In this document: piece by piece, positions 25,201 to 40,200 of the stretch
How positions within the stretch are numbered: position 1 is the first letter of the stretch
Layout of the letters: every line of letters starts with the position of its first letter
NCBI RefSeq assembly: GCF_910592395.1
Contig: NC_088324.1
Location: 13,480,953-13,544,952 of the forward strand
DNA length: 64,000 bases
Reading direction: 5' to 3'
Source of the DNA: Lineus longissimus
Lineage: Eukaryota; Nemertea; Pilidiophora; Heteronemertea; Lineidae
Position numbers and translations under genes: made by a program
The notes under the pieces: model-generated
What the model saw: only the letters and a program-made list of their open reading frames with translations
Database searches by the model: none
What the model was told of the DNA's origin: nothing

Positions 25201-28200
25201 CAGTGTACCAATGACATTGATGAGTGCACCACCCTTTCCCCCTGTGTGAATGGATCCTGTAGTAACACGTTTGGAAGTTATAAATGTTCATGCACTAATG
25301 GATATGGTGGAAAGAACTGTGATGCTGTAGGTTGGAACTTTTCTGGAGGCTTTGAAAATTTATACTTTGTGACAGTTGTTGCGATTAAACTTGACAACTG
25401 TTAACAAAGCCAGCATTGTGCATTGATTACTTAAGTTATCAATAGGGGGCCCTAGGTGTATTGCTAGTTTAGGAATAAGAGGTTTTTGAGATTACTCTCA
25501 TCCTATGATTTCCTATGTGTTGAAACAGATAGTGGTAATCCACTTAAGTCGCATCAAATATCAATTAAAATATGATCAGCCAATTGGTTGAGAAACGGTC
25601 AGTATTGATTACACTTGCAGGCTAATCAGTTTGTGATCAATCAGTATTAAGATCAGACAGGATTTCATATCAACAGCCACCTCTTCCAGAGGACACCCCA
25701 TCTCGCCATGGCTGTTTGATTTGACCTCTGTAGTAATCAAATTTCCTCTCAATTTAACTTTAAGGACAGCATTTGTCACACCCACAGGTGTCTTCACAGC
25801 GAGGTTTTACAGTCATTGATTTTGTTTTTAGGCTCTTGCACTGACATGCATACATATCTTTGCCATTATATACCCTTTGGATTTTGAGTTTTGTACCTAA
25901 TCTGGAATCTCATCTGAACTTTTCAGGAGGTGAATGAGTGTTTATCGAATCCCTGCCAGAATGGTGGCCAATGCCATGACTATCTTGCCTACTATAACTG
26001 CTCATGCCCGGTGGGGTATACCGGTATCCACTGTGAAGACAACGTCAATGACTGTCTGGGCGTACAGTGTTCGGCGAATCGGGAATGCAAAGACGGGCTG
26101 AACATGTTTACCTGTGATTGTAAGGCAGGTTATACAGGTACACGTTTCCAAGTCCCAGCCATAGTTAAAATATTTATCTCAATCAGAAGTGATATCTATA
26201 CTTTTCTACTTCAATTTATAATAAAAAGAGACTGACCATTGCAGATTTAGCAGTGATCTTTCACTTGGGATCCGTCACCACCTGGAGAACTGACCTTTGC
26301 CTATATTTCGGGGACCAAGGTCCCCTGGCTCACATCATACAAATCTGTTCCAGCCTTGAGGAGAGACATTTGGCGAGTTGACACAACCAGTTGTAGAGGG
26401 GAAGGACAAACTGACCAAAGCTACTGCCTTCTTCAGACGTTTTAAGCTGATTATATGAAACACAAAGAGGAACAAGATACAACAAACAAGAATCTGAAGA
26501 GCAATCGTATTAAAGGAGGGGTTAAAGCAGAGGGCTGACCTTGTTGGTCGGAATATAGACCAGTATTGGATAACCTGTCTGCATCCTAGTCCAACCTTCG
26601 ATGACCCGGTTCTATTTTCTTTGCATCTTTTAGGCACTTCAAATACAACAGATCCCTGTGTTGAGACGGACGAATGTCTAAGCAGCCCATGTCAAAACAA
26701 CGCCACCTGTAAAAATCTAGTCAATGCATTTGAATGTTCCTGTGTTGCGGGCTTCATAGGGACGTTTTGTGAGACGGACATTGATGAATGCTCAGGACAT
26801 CCCTGTCTGAATGGAAAGTGAGTAATTTTCAAAGTGGACTTGATTAAGTATTGGCTTATTGTGGCAATTGTCCATGGTTGTCGTATGAGATGCAGGCCCA
26901 GACAGCTCAAGCACGATCTTCTCTGTCTTCTCTCGTCTTCAGTTTGGCCTGTATGTCAGAAGTTGTGTCTGGTGAGGTAGCTTTTCAAATATGTATCTTC
27001 TTATTTCAGATGCCATGATAAAGTGAACCACTACAGGTGTGAGTGTTATGCTGGCTGGACCGGTGACAACTGCACTGAGAACATAGATGAGTGTCATCCT
27101 GACCCCTGTATAAATGGGGCAAAGTGTAACGATCAGGTGAGCTTGCGAAGCGCTGAAGTTATTCTGACTGAGTTCTGTCTCAAAGCACTTTACAAATACT
27201 TCTGTCATGAACTCTCCACAGAGGCACTCTAGAATATCAAGTTGTGGTCCATCTAAATGATCCAGAAGAAAAGGGATTTTGACGAGCACAAAGTGTCATG
27301 TCAGTTGAAAGTTACTTCTGTCATTCGGTTATACAAAACATTTACAGCATTCCTCTGGAAATGATATTCTAATGTTATATATTTTTCACCTTTGTTAAAA
27401 GGGGGTGAGTGTGGATGTTGTAATGTCATTTGTGTTGTTATTGCTAAAAAAAGGAACATATCGTATTGCACTAGTCTTAAAACTTGAGACGATAAAAGAA
27501 AAAAATACTTCGAAGGAGCTTTCTTTTACCGTCTTAACTCTCTCATCAGCGGCCATTACTCAGAAAAAACGTTGATGGTTCATTCGACTAGTATTGCACC
27601 AGTTGAGGTATAATGCACATGCAGCAATGTCCATGCAGTATTTCACAATTTGTTGTAATGTCACCTGGTCTGCACCATGTCTTGTCCCCATCATCTTCCA
27701 CAACCAGTAGGGGACAGGCCACCACAAAGTTTTGTCATCATTTTGATGCTTACCCTAGTGAAAATCAGTGCTGCCTATTTGGATGCCGACACCCAATTGT
27801 TTATGGAGAGATTCTTAGTTATTCGTTGCGAGTAGAACTAGCATAGAGCACTCCTTTATGTTTTATCATGGTTGAAGCCAATGCTGTAGAGGGTTTCTTC
27901 CCGGTCTAAGATGAAGGGCTCTAACTTCCATTGAAGTGAACCAATGTCAGACTAATGAAAACAAAGGTCAAAAGAACTAAGAGGCCAGCCTTTGCAATTT
28001 AAATATGTCTCCTTATATTCATGAAATTACGTGAATGTGGTGATAGTGCTAAAGCAAAGCAAGCTAAGATGGCACAAAAGTAGGATTCTTTATTCAGCAC
28101 ATATGGAAATTGCTTTACGCAGAGCATCTTGGAGGAAGGTTGGCTGGAGCTCTTGCCAGAGTCATTCCCCTTACGACAGAACAGAAAACAGAAACAGAAA

Positions 28201-31200
28201 ACCTGAAATTACATTTCGATCTTTGAATTGTTTTTCCAGATTAACGGATACAACTGCACCTGTACCCAAGGTTGGACAGGGGAAAACTGTACCGAGGATA
28301 TCTTGGAGTGTAATTCGAATCCGTGCCAGAACGGGGGAAAGTGTAACGAACTGACCAATGGCTACAACTGCTCCTGTGTCCTCGGATTCAATGGTGAGTT
28401 TTATTTACATTTCATTGAATTGGTATTAATTCCCTCCCGGTCACTCCACTTCAGCTTGCCTATCTGAAAGCTGACAGATTTTGACTAAGATTTCGCTTCA
28501 GTGATCAGCCAGGAGGCAATCTGCTGGTCATTTGGGTTTATTGATCCTAGTACTCTCATTCTCTGCAAGATGGAGACACTTATCCTGTGAATATTTGTTG
28601 TCCGATGTCATGATTGAGCTATGTTTTTGGAGACAGAAGTGGTTACTGCTCTATATGTGATTGCTCAAACACAACTCTGTGTGTCTTTTGACATAGAGAT
28701 GTTTGCAAACCTAAAATTAGTGTCCCAAGGCCTGAATAAACTCGGGAGTTGCCAAGGTTCTGGAAAAGTATTGCCTCAGGAAGTTCAACTGAAATATATG
28801 GGTAGTGGCGAGTTCAACTCAAGTTTAGAACTAGTGTTAAGTCGAGGCATAGATGTTGGGAATAACTGTTTTTCAAGCAGAGCTGAAGAGTTCGTATCAA
28901 AAAGACCAAAATCACCACGCCCAAAGTTATGGCATATGGTAATGTCTCATATACAAGCCTGGCAAAGAGCTTGAAGGTGAAGGGGTTCGTGAAAACAAAG
29001 GCCACACTATCATATTGACATTCAAAATATCATCTATTCCCTGACCGGTCACACAAGTGATATGAAATGAAAACAATGAAATGAAAACAATTGTGTGCTA
29101 AGAATTATTTGTTTAAGACTGTGTGCTGTTTGGTCCCCTCCCAGTATACACATTTTGAGAATACTCATGATATTCTCACATACCAATCATATCTTGGGGT
29201 TATACAATAATAGTGTGTTGTTGTGATTACATACTGTGTAAAGAGCCGACGGGCCTCGCATAGAATACAGACAGCAGATGTATGAATTGTATAGACAGAT
29301 CGAGACACGGACTGAAAGCTTGATTTTGCTAATAAAGGCTTGTTACGGACAGGACTTTTTCATTGTGGTCTAGCAGTACTGATTTCACCTCATATCAGAT
29401 CTTGCAACGGTTGACATCATCTCCAGAATACGGTGGTGGTCGAACGTGGGGAATGTTCTTCGTCTCCTGAAAGGACCCTACTCAGTGGTTTGAGCGTTTG
29501 GCTTAAGCATTTACTGTCCGTGGAATTCAAGAGAGGGGCCCTCGAAACGTCTTCCCTGGTTTAATCCCACTGTTGCCTATGACAAATTTTTATTTAGTTA
29601 CCTTAATATCATGCGAGTTGAGTGAGTACTGGGAGAAATGAACCTGTGAAATGGCTGTCCCAAGATCAATTAAGCTCTGACTACTCCGTCTGTGATTGCC
29701 ACACCTGGCAATTACATGTAGCGTGCTGTATTCGTTAATCTCATTGTATTGTGTGTCGGAAGTTTATTCAACTAATTGATCGCACTCTCATTATAAAACC
29801 CTGTTGTATAACAAAAATTAATATTTCAAGATGTCCACATTAATGCTTAGCTCTTAGACCTCTGTATGCACTATTACTGCGCTGCAGAATACTGTCAACT
29901 GTTTATTAATGGGTTGACCAATAGGCACCCACTTTTCTCGAAAACAAACAACTCCGAAGACTCCCACTCTTGAAATTGACATTCTCTTTGTTTTGAGAGT
30001 TCTTATTGCTTTAGAATTTCAAGTTCAAACCAAAATGATGATGTGTCAAGTCTTAAAGGAAGGGTAGATCGAGTTATCGCTGGGGTCGTCCCACTCAGTG
30101 GAGTCTCTTCAATTTCACAGAATATTGAAACCATTCATACTTGTACGCGGAAGGTATTAATCATTGAATCAACATGACCCAGTCCCTAACTGTGCATTAA
30201 TCGTCACATGAAGACCACCACTCCTGCCATAGTTCCTCTTTCTGGTGAGGCATCACAAATATGCATCCTCAATTAGACATCTAGGCCTATTGTAGTGTCA
30301 ATCTTTGTGAATCAGAAATAAAGGTAATGCATAATATGCCCTTTAGAGGCCTCTATGTATGTAAACATCTAGGCCTATTGTATCCTTGACCCTGCTCAAT
30401 CAGGCATACCCTTTGATGTCACCAATACAGGTAAAAATTCCACAGATTGTCACCTGTTGAGAGTCTCTTTGTGTGCCCCATACCACAGAATTCTATTGTG
30501 CGTGTTAGTCATTGGCTATATTAGGAGTTGGGCGGCATTCCCGAGACGATACACAGTGTGCTATTGGAAATCAGACTGATTGGATCGCTTGCTCTGCTGT
30601 ACAGGCAAAGCATGCGGAACGTTTCTAAAACATGTGGATTATTTTAGTTCTTTTCATATTTGGTGAGTTAAATTTTTGTTATTTTTGCTTGAATTTCAGG
30701 TACACATTGTGAGGTCAATATCGATGATTGTCTGTCAGCGCCATGCTGGAACGGAGGGGCTTGTATTGATGGTATAAATGGATATACTTGTAACTGCACG
30801 TCCGAGTATATGGGGACAAATTGTACAGAAAAATACAACGCATGTTCCTTTGCGCCGTGCATGAATGGGGCGACTTGTCACACCACCATCGGACAACGTG
30901 ACCACAACTGCACGTGCATTCTCGGATATGATGGCAAAAATTGCAAGAATAATATCGATGATTGCATGAATGTGACGTGTCCGTATAGCAATGTGTGTTA
31001 CGATGGTGTAAACAACTATACTTGTGCATGTCCGACAGGTAATGTATATTTTTTGCTTGATACATTGGCCTAAATCTGTCGTGGCTTTAAGGTCTTGTGA
31101 TGCATTCTGGGGGTTGGGAACTCCTTCACTTGAATCATCTATGATATATAAGGTTACTGTACCGTTTTATAGTCTTCTGATGATGTCATATTAATTGAAT

Positions 31201-34200
31201 CGGAAAGTACAAGTAAGGTATCGTTATCGTTTTATGGGCTTGTAGAATATATGCTCAAGAAATGACGTATGGGGTTATCTGTGGGTCAGGTTCGTACATT
31301 AATGGGATGTTCCACTGCATTCTTGATCCTTGTAAATCAGCGCTATAATCTAACTATGATTGCCACGTTTGTTCGAACAATAGTTACTTTCTTCAGACTT
31401 TGCACTCTTTCTGTATATATTCGTTGGATCCTTGTTGATATGTATCACATAATATCAAGAATGCATCCGGTTCAAATCAGCTTTCGATTTGCTGCCAATG
31501 TTTTGTTATATTTTCAAAGCGTGCCTAGTCACAATATAAAAAATTCAAAAAATATACATAATACACATTAGCCTGGTACATCTATTGTACATAATCTGTA
31601 TACACACACAGGTTTGCAATTCACAGGTTAGATATTTTCTGATATAAGCTGCGCTTACACCACGAAATATTGGTGGACCAATTGCACTTACACCACCACA
31701 TTGCTGCGACAAATTGGTTCGGCAATCCATTGCCGATACAAATTGCCGAGCGAATTTGTCCCACCAAGCTTGATGGTCCAAATTCGCCCGGCTTGTTAAA
31801 AGCTCGGCTTTGTCGTGGTGTAAGCGCAAATGGATCGGCAATTAGCTAGTTAGATGGTTCGGCTCCAGGCGGCGCTTTCGAAATGGCGCTTTCTGCCAAG
31901 GCTTTCCGCGTTCTGCTTATTGTTTGCGCGCCATCTGTAGCCGGATTTTATAACTAGCTGCAGCGCTGGTGTAAGCGCTTGGTGGATTTTCGATGGTGCG
32001 GCATTGGTTCCCGAACCAAGATGGTGGTCCATTTTCAGGTGGTGTAAGTGCGGCTATATTTTCATGTGACAAAATACAGCTGTGATATATGCAAGGCATG
32101 CTATTCTATTACGCATCATTAATTCGTAGATTTGTGGTGGCCCTACAATATGAAAATTGCAAGATATTATCAAAATTGTACAAAATAGGATACTAACTTG
32201 CCTTTTCACCAGGCACTTGGCATGCGATCATGAGAGATTGTAAGTAATTAATGTCTAATGAACCAAGTCTGTCTGACCATTTCTGCTGGGTTGACAAGCT
32301 TATCATAAATCTATGCCCTTTTAAAAATCTGCCTGAATGTTTCAATCCAATGCTTGCAATGGATTGACACATTATTACGCCTTGCTGAGGTCAGGTCATT
32401 GAATTTCCTCGGTCATAGCTGGCCTTATAATCTTTGATCTTAAAAAACAATGTGGGAAACTTTATCATGTACCGAAACAGCTTATTTTAAACTTCGAAAC
32501 ACCAAAGTCACAAGTGAAAGTGAAATAGTCAACAATTAACAAGAGTATTTAAGATTTTGTGAAGTAGTTGAAATAGTCTTTGTTTCATTTTGTTGAAGAG
32601 GTCTGCAGCCTACTTTTTAGCGTGAGAAGGTCTCTCAATAAACATTCGTTCTTAGCAAGAAAAAACCTGAAAGTTGTTGGTGCTAATCAGCAAAATTGAG
32701 TCATGGACAGAAAAACGTAGACACCACCCTCCAGCTCTCCTGGCTACAGTCTCGAGATCCCTGGGTCGGATATACATTGGAAACCTTATGCCCCCCCCCC
32801 ACTGAGAACTATTCTCTGTGTGTGTGTTGTCACTGAGTGAGGGTTGTTTGTCAGTTGAGGGGGCTGTGGGAGGCAATTGAGTCCTTATCTTCACTTGCCT
32901 GTGGTTTCCCTGATGCATATGGCGTACCTGCCCTGCCAGTCCTCATGTATCAAGTGCAGCCTGTCAGTCATCAGTGGCATTCCATTGATACTTGAGGATA
33001 TCAATATTGTATATATTGCATGTATTTGGCATGAATAATGCTTACACTCTCATGTACAGCTGCCGATGGCGTCAGGCTTCTGCAGGTTTCCACTTGCTGG
33101 TGTAACAGTCTTGAATATCTCCCTGAAAGAAATGTCTGTCCCTATTGTATGGAGACAGAATAAGATGTGGTTCAGGAGAGACTGATGGCCTCCAAAACTG
33201 TGACGTCTCTCTTTCAAGCTGTACTCAGTGTCTCTCTTCATTTTGGAGATGATGTGATGACTCATCTTTGAGCCTAAAACGAAAGACAGATTGTATTCGC
33301 ACAGTTTGAACCCGCCCAAATTGATAGTCAGCTCATGTTCTTGTTAAATATCACTAAATTGGTCTAGTTATCAGTGATACGTACTGTGGTGGGGAATTCA
33401 TTGGGGCTGCGTGTCGGACAAAAGAGCATGAGTCACAACCAGTGGCATCTTCTAGTGAGCAGAAGACGGAAGTTCAACAAGTGCGTGGTGGTTCTTTTGA
33501 AATGTCCGGGATTCCATTGATTGATACTCAATATTGCAGTAGGTCTACTCTATTTATGGACACCTATGGATCTGCCAAATAGGGGTGTTCTGTTTACAAA
33601 GGTCAAATTGAAATGTGAGGACCCATTCCGGACCAAGAAATCGGGTGTCCATAATGGAGAGGGTGTCCTGTGTGTGAAGATGTATGTTGTGCATGCTGTA
33701 TAAACACATCGTAAAACGTGTGAGGGCCAATTCGTACATTGTAAAGGCAGAGTCTCAACATTCCAGTTTTCATTCACGAGGCCATCAAGGCCTCCATTCC
33801 ATAATGGTGAAGGGCCCTCAGTGATGTGTTGCTGACTTGAACCTGAAGCATGTTCGTCATTTGCAGTACGATTTATATCTTTGAGACGTCCTGTATTACA
33901 ATTTTTTTCAGCATTTAGTCTTGCCTTCAGTCATGTCATTGTTCATGAAATCTTGTGAAATATTTGTACCGACCTATATATCAAAATCCTCCCCCGGCAG
34001 TAGACTGGTTATTTATCTTGTGGCATGGCAACGTAACTGTGAAACATGGTGTGAAGATTTGAACACGCCATTGACACTTTTTGAACATAGCTTATTGAGT
34101 ATAAGGAAAAATCTCATGTTCTAATGATTCATCAAGTCTATCGATTGATACATCAGTAATCACAAGACATGTGTTTTCATTGTTTAACGATCATGAAACA

Positions 34201-37200
34201 TGATATGCGTGATCAGAAATACATTGAAAGACATAGGCCAGGCTGGGCGCTGGTATGACCTGGAGAATTTCTCTTTCAGGTCTTTAGAATTGAGACTCGT
34301 TAGGCAGCAGAGATAGGTTCTGGCAATGGTGAAATCTAATTTTGGGAGAAGTTTCATCCCCTCATGCTAAAAACTTGAGATAAATAGTGAAATAAATCTG
34401 CTGTGCTCCAGTGTACCCCAAATGGATGACAAAAAAACTTGTAAGGAGAGGTGTGAAAGGAAAAGTTGCTTGTGTTAATGTTGTTGCCAAAGTCCGATGT
34501 TATATCATTTGAGTTGATTGGTAGCCCCAATGATGGTCTGTAAACATATCTTTCCTCTACTCATTGTATAGTATTTCTTCACTCATATCGTTCCAGGTTT
34601 TGCTGGAGTCAACTGTACAGACAATATCAACGAATGTGCCGCGAAGCCGTGTAAAAATGGCGGCGAGTGCAAGGACGGCATCGGGAACTACACGTGCGTG
34701 TGTCCACAAAGAACAGTCGACTTGACAGAGTATGGTGGATCTAGATACGTAGTCGGTTATAATGGCACCAACTGTGAGAATACTATCGATGCATGTGATC
34801 TTGAAATATGCCTGAATGGAAATACTTGTGTATTGGCCCAAAGTCCTTTATATTATCGGTGTCAATGTGATAATGCTACTGCTATTCTTGCGGGATACGT
34901 ATTTACAGGTGAGTTTTTAAAGCTGATGCAGTAATAGTCAGGGCTTCAGCTGTAGCTGAATGAGAGGTAGAGGGGGTGGGTGCACGGCCAATTTCATTTC
35001 TACAACGAGGTGATTCCCACTAAAGTTGGCCAATTACGTCATCAGTTACATGTAACACTTTCATCATCACTTGTATGTTAGTGTAATTGTGAAAACGAAT
35101 TGGCATCCATGAAAATGTCAAGTCGTTGGTTTTGTCTCATGTTTTTTCCGGAGTAGGAGCCTTACGTCATTTCAACTCTGTCGGAGGTAACCTGCTATTT
35201 GATGTGACAACTTCGAGAAATGACTCCCAGTAGGGAGTTGCTCTGCTACTCTATCGTATCATCCATAGACACCAGAAAACATGATGCTGGCAACTGATCT
35301 AGATCATGAAGATTAACCATCCTCTGTGTTATATCTAGTGCTTCTTATTACAGGTTTCAACTGTGAGGTAATGATGAGCTACTGTGATATGAAACCCGCA
35401 ACTGGCACATTACCGAAGTGTAAGAATGGGGGGACCTGCGCACCTAGTTTTAGTGGTATTGGAGGCATCAACTGCACTTGTGCATCAGGATTTACAGGTG
35501 TGTATGATACACTACATTCCCAGGAAACCTTTGGGACCAGAACTATTTTAAAAAGGTTAGGAGGTGTCAAAATACCCAAAATGACATGGATCGGAAGTCA
35601 AATGATAACAGTACGGTAGATAATGGAAGGTGACCTTTCCAATGAATGTCAGGCTAATGACAGTTGGGGGTAATTGTTCTTGCACCTGGAATGAGATGGT
35701 GTCATAAATCCAAAAGAACTTTTTTGGAACCCCTGTGTTAAACATTTCGGGAGTAAATATTCCTTCATCAAGTCTCAATCAAATGACGAGGCAATTTAAG
35801 GATTCCAGCTTGCCCAAGGTCACAAACAATTTGTAACGAGACAGTATCAACCGCTATTTACGCTATTTGCGTAAGTCTGACAACTTTCTACACTCTGCCA
35901 CCCTCAAATTATCTAACTAAACATTACAAATGAAAACAAGTCAACTTCATTCTTCTAATTTATAGGTCCAACTTGTGAAATCGACATTGATGAATGTGCA
36001 TCCAATCCATGCCAGTATAATGGGAAGTGTACTGATAAGGTGAACGGCTATGTGTGTGAATGCTTGCCGGGTCTCAATGGTACTAACTGTGAGATCAACA
36101 TCGATGAGTGCCTGTCTAATCCGTGTCAACATGGATCGTGTTTGGACAAGATAAACAGGTGAGGTTCAAATGCTCGGCGGCAACCATGAGTAATTCATGA
36201 CATATTTTACACCACAGTTGCAAATTTAAGTTAAATTTTCAGTACTAACTAGCCTTTAAGAAACTCAAATTTTGTCATCACAACTTCCAAAAATATCCAC
36301 ACCAACACCGATCAGCAGTTCGAGGTCACTTCCATTCAGTGCTTCCATCTGTTATCAAAGCTAATCACTAAAAGCTAACAAGCTTTGTTTATATTTTGAC
36401 AACACAACTCGCACACACTTTCCTATCGATTATTTTTTCATCTTCCGTCACACGGTACAATCAGTGTCACACTGGACCTGAGGTATTATTACACGGCACC
36501 CTTGATCCAAAAACAGAAATCCCAGTTTCATTTCCTTACATGTCTCCAACTTGGATTAATTTCACAAAGTAGCTTTCCTGTCCTAACGTGCTCCTATTTC
36601 CTCAGTGAGCTCTACCGCCTGGGTATCCATTTGAACAAGACGTAAGTCCCTGCTACCTGTGTCCTTGGTGTAAACTGATGTGACCTGTCAAATTGTAAAG
36701 CTATGTTGCTTGCTTGATGGAAGGTTTTGCCAGAAAAAGTGTATTTTCATGTTCAGACTGAAAAGAAGTTTCTCACTCTGTTTAATTATTGCTTCTTTTG
36801 CAATGTCCATTAGAGAACTTGCACACCACTTTGACTCCCTCTTCGAGGTGATTTTATTCATCAGTGATCAGGCCGGTCCTCCCTGTGAACTTGGTCATGA
36901 AAACGACTTGGCGGCCTTGAATTTGTTGGGGACGTCTAACTTGTCCCAATGCAGAATGAGTCCCAACAGTTTAACTCTTTGATGAGGTGTGCCATGCTTG
37001 TCCGAAAACGACTTCAAGTTTACGTCAGTAGGGGTAGGAGTAGTGCGTACCCTCTCTATTATTTGACCCTATCTGTGAATTAGTGAATATTTCATGTATT
37101 TGCCTCGTATGTCACTTGTATTTTGTGTCTCATGTTTCAGTACGCTGCTGTCCCAATCGTACCTATTAGAACCAGTCAATATGACTGACTTCTGTCTCTG

Positions 37201-40200
37201 TCTTAAACAATTTCCTGTAGAAGGGTAGGATTCTCTGAGGTTATTGCATGATCCATTGAACAGAGGTTGAAATAACAGAGCTGTCAGCCTCCAGTGGTTA
37301 AACCTGTACTGCTGCCTTGCTTTTGGGGTGAGGGCTATAGGCCGACTTTGGAATGAAGAAAAAGAAAAGGGTGCGATCCAAATGATAGCGAAGTCAGAAT
37401 GATAAAGGCCAGGATATGGAAGTGGGCTGTAGATTTATGCAGTGGATGAGTCCGATGAATGTTGCCTCCAGGGCCTGATTACGTGTCGGTTGACGTCCTG
37501 ATATAATTGAGGAAAGATGAAAACAGAGACATTCTCTGACTGAGTGTTTGTTTGTGACCTAGTTTCCTTCTACGTTACATTCGAAAGCACACAGAAGCGC
37601 AATGGCAGTTCGGATCATTTTCAACCCCTGCAAATCATGCAAAACTAACCATCTTTTCTCCTTCCTATTGTTATGTTTCCTTTGATTAACCCTTTGAGCA
37701 ATACTGATGAGTGAATTAAGCATTGGGCATGTTCTGCTGAAATCTGTTTAGTTCATTCCATCACTGGTCCTACGTATGAAGGGGGCCTGCAAGATTATAA
37801 TTACTTAGGGTGTGGACTCGTCAATGCCTTTGTTCAGCCCCTTTTCATAGCTATTTGAGGGACACAAGCAGTGAAAATAAACTCTTCATCAGACTGGGCG
37901 TAGTCTTTGTGATAGTACGTAGAACCAGTGTCTTATCTTTTGATCCTTTCTCCAAATAATGGCATGCTTCCGTCTCTATCTCCTTTCCCTGTTGACGTTT
38001 CTACACAAGTTCATATTAGACACGCAAGAGTTTCTGTTCAGTTTAATACACCTGGCACTCGATCTCGAAAAGTAAACTCTCATGGTCATGTTGAAACGTG
38101 TTAAAAAGATGTAGAATTACCCAAAATTTCATTTGTTTGAAATTCTTCAGATTTTCACTTTCTAAACAAAATGAGATACCCCTATCAGACTGCCATTGTA
38201 TATTCACTGATCTGTACTTGTTCTTGAAAAAGGAAACATATCATTCTTTTCTTTCCTCTCTATATTTGCTTATGATGTTCCTTCTCTTACTCGTCTTCTC
38301 TACTATTCTACTGCATACTGCAACCGCCAGATTCAGGAAAAGTTTCTAAAAAGTAGAGATATTCATGCTTTTGATTTTGGCGATAAAGATATTTCCACGG
38401 AGCTTATGAAGATTTGACGTTTGCAGTATGTATTTGCTGTCTCTTGACTACTGTTGACCCAAGGTCTTAAAGATGTCGCTCGTAAAGAATGCATTCCTTG
38501 TGAAATGAGCATGGATGGCACATACATGATGCATGTTTTGGAGTTCATTGCTGGGCTTTGACGCCCTATTTGACAGGTTGCATGTTATAATTCATTTGAT
38601 TTTCAGTTGGGTTCAAGATTCTGAAGCATTCTTTAAGTTATATGTGTTTCTCATTTATTTAGACAAAGGCCTCGGGCCTACTGCCCTAAAGTTTTGGAGA
38701 GGTAAATTACTTTAAAGAAACAATATCTTAGGCCAGCCAGCCTGACTCTCATCATGAGATGTCAACATTTTGACTATTTGTGAAGAAAGACCATGAATTC
38801 TGATTGTTATTTATCTCATATCTCAAGTTTTCCATGTTGTTTATTTTCAGTTACGAATGCAATTGTACAGACACTGGCTTCAATGGTACACACTGTGAGT
38901 TGAACATCGATGATTGTGTGGGCAGCCCTTGCCAGAATGGAGGAGTTTGTAACGATCTCATCAAGGTACTGTATTGTTTTATGATCTCTACATTTGCTCA
39001 AGTTGCTCAATCATCTATTGATTTCAAGATTTTAATCAATTGATGATTGAGCTACTGAGAATAGGTATTGAACACACAATGTTCGAATCGGACCCCTTTA
39101 CAAACGAATGCTCCTGGACCTGTTGTCTCATCTTCTCCATACTCTTTCAGGATTATAACTGTTCCTGTTTTGCTGGTTACGCTGGCAAGAACTGTGAAAC
39201 TGACATAGACGAATGCCTGTCGACCCCTTGTCAATACAACGGTACCTGCCTCCAGAAGTCTAACCAGACCTTGTACAATCAAGTCCCCAAACTCCCAGGA
39301 TTTGAGGCTGCGTTCAACTATTCAACTGCTGATGGCTATGTATGTCAATGTCTTCCTGGATTTAAAGGTCAGTACTTTGTACAAATCTGTGATTATAAAA
39401 TCAAATTGGTCCAATTCTCAAAATAATTTGGTTTCCAAATCATTCATCAAGTGTCCACTCAAGTTTCTCTGATACTTAAAGCACCCCCATCTTGAAGCAG
39501 CAAGAGCTCTCATGTCCTTGTTAAAGGCCTCCCTTACACAATTCACGGTCTGAATTCTTTCTTGGCATCTTGATATTTTCTATCTAAAAGGAAAGCCTTT
39601 GGTGTTTTCTGAGCATTTTCAGACATAGAGCAGCCAGGTCTGAAGGAACAGTGATAATATTAAATTTCTTCTATTTTCTGTCATTTTGCAGGTGTTGAAT
39701 GTGAAATCAACATAGATGAATGTGACCCAGACCCCTGTGTCAATGGCAACTGTACGGATGGCTACAACAAGTATACCTGCAACTGTCTCCCTGGATACCG
39801 AGGCGTCAACTGTAGCATCGACATCGATGAATGTTCTGAACCTGCCGACCCGTGCCAGTTTGGCAGTACCTGCACGCAAAAAGTTGCCGATTATGATTGT
39901 GCTTGTCCGAGTGAGTTTCAGGGGAAGAAATATGGAGGGAAGAATTGTACGACGGAGTTGACAGGTTGTGTGAATAACGGATGTAAAAATGGTGCGGCGT
40001 GTGTCCCGTTCTTGGTCAATGAGGCTCAAGGTGTTCATAATTATACATGTACCTGTACAGTGGGATGGGCTGGTCATTATTGTGATGTCACAACTGTTGC
40101 TTCGTTCAACGGCACAACACATTGGCCTGTGTTGAACAAGAACCAAGATTCTGCGAGTGTTGAGATAGGTTTTAGGACGACGTTACAAAATGGCATCCTT

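Noticed and set aside
28621-28974. 117-codon ORF in crb intron 9
   Set aside because: No domain, no fitting acceptor/donor pair, and EGF 10 is complete without it.
39619-40146. Minus-strand 175-codon ORF opposite crb exon 16
   Set aside because: Shadow of the EGF-coding strand; the pattern reflects reverse-complemented cysteine codons.
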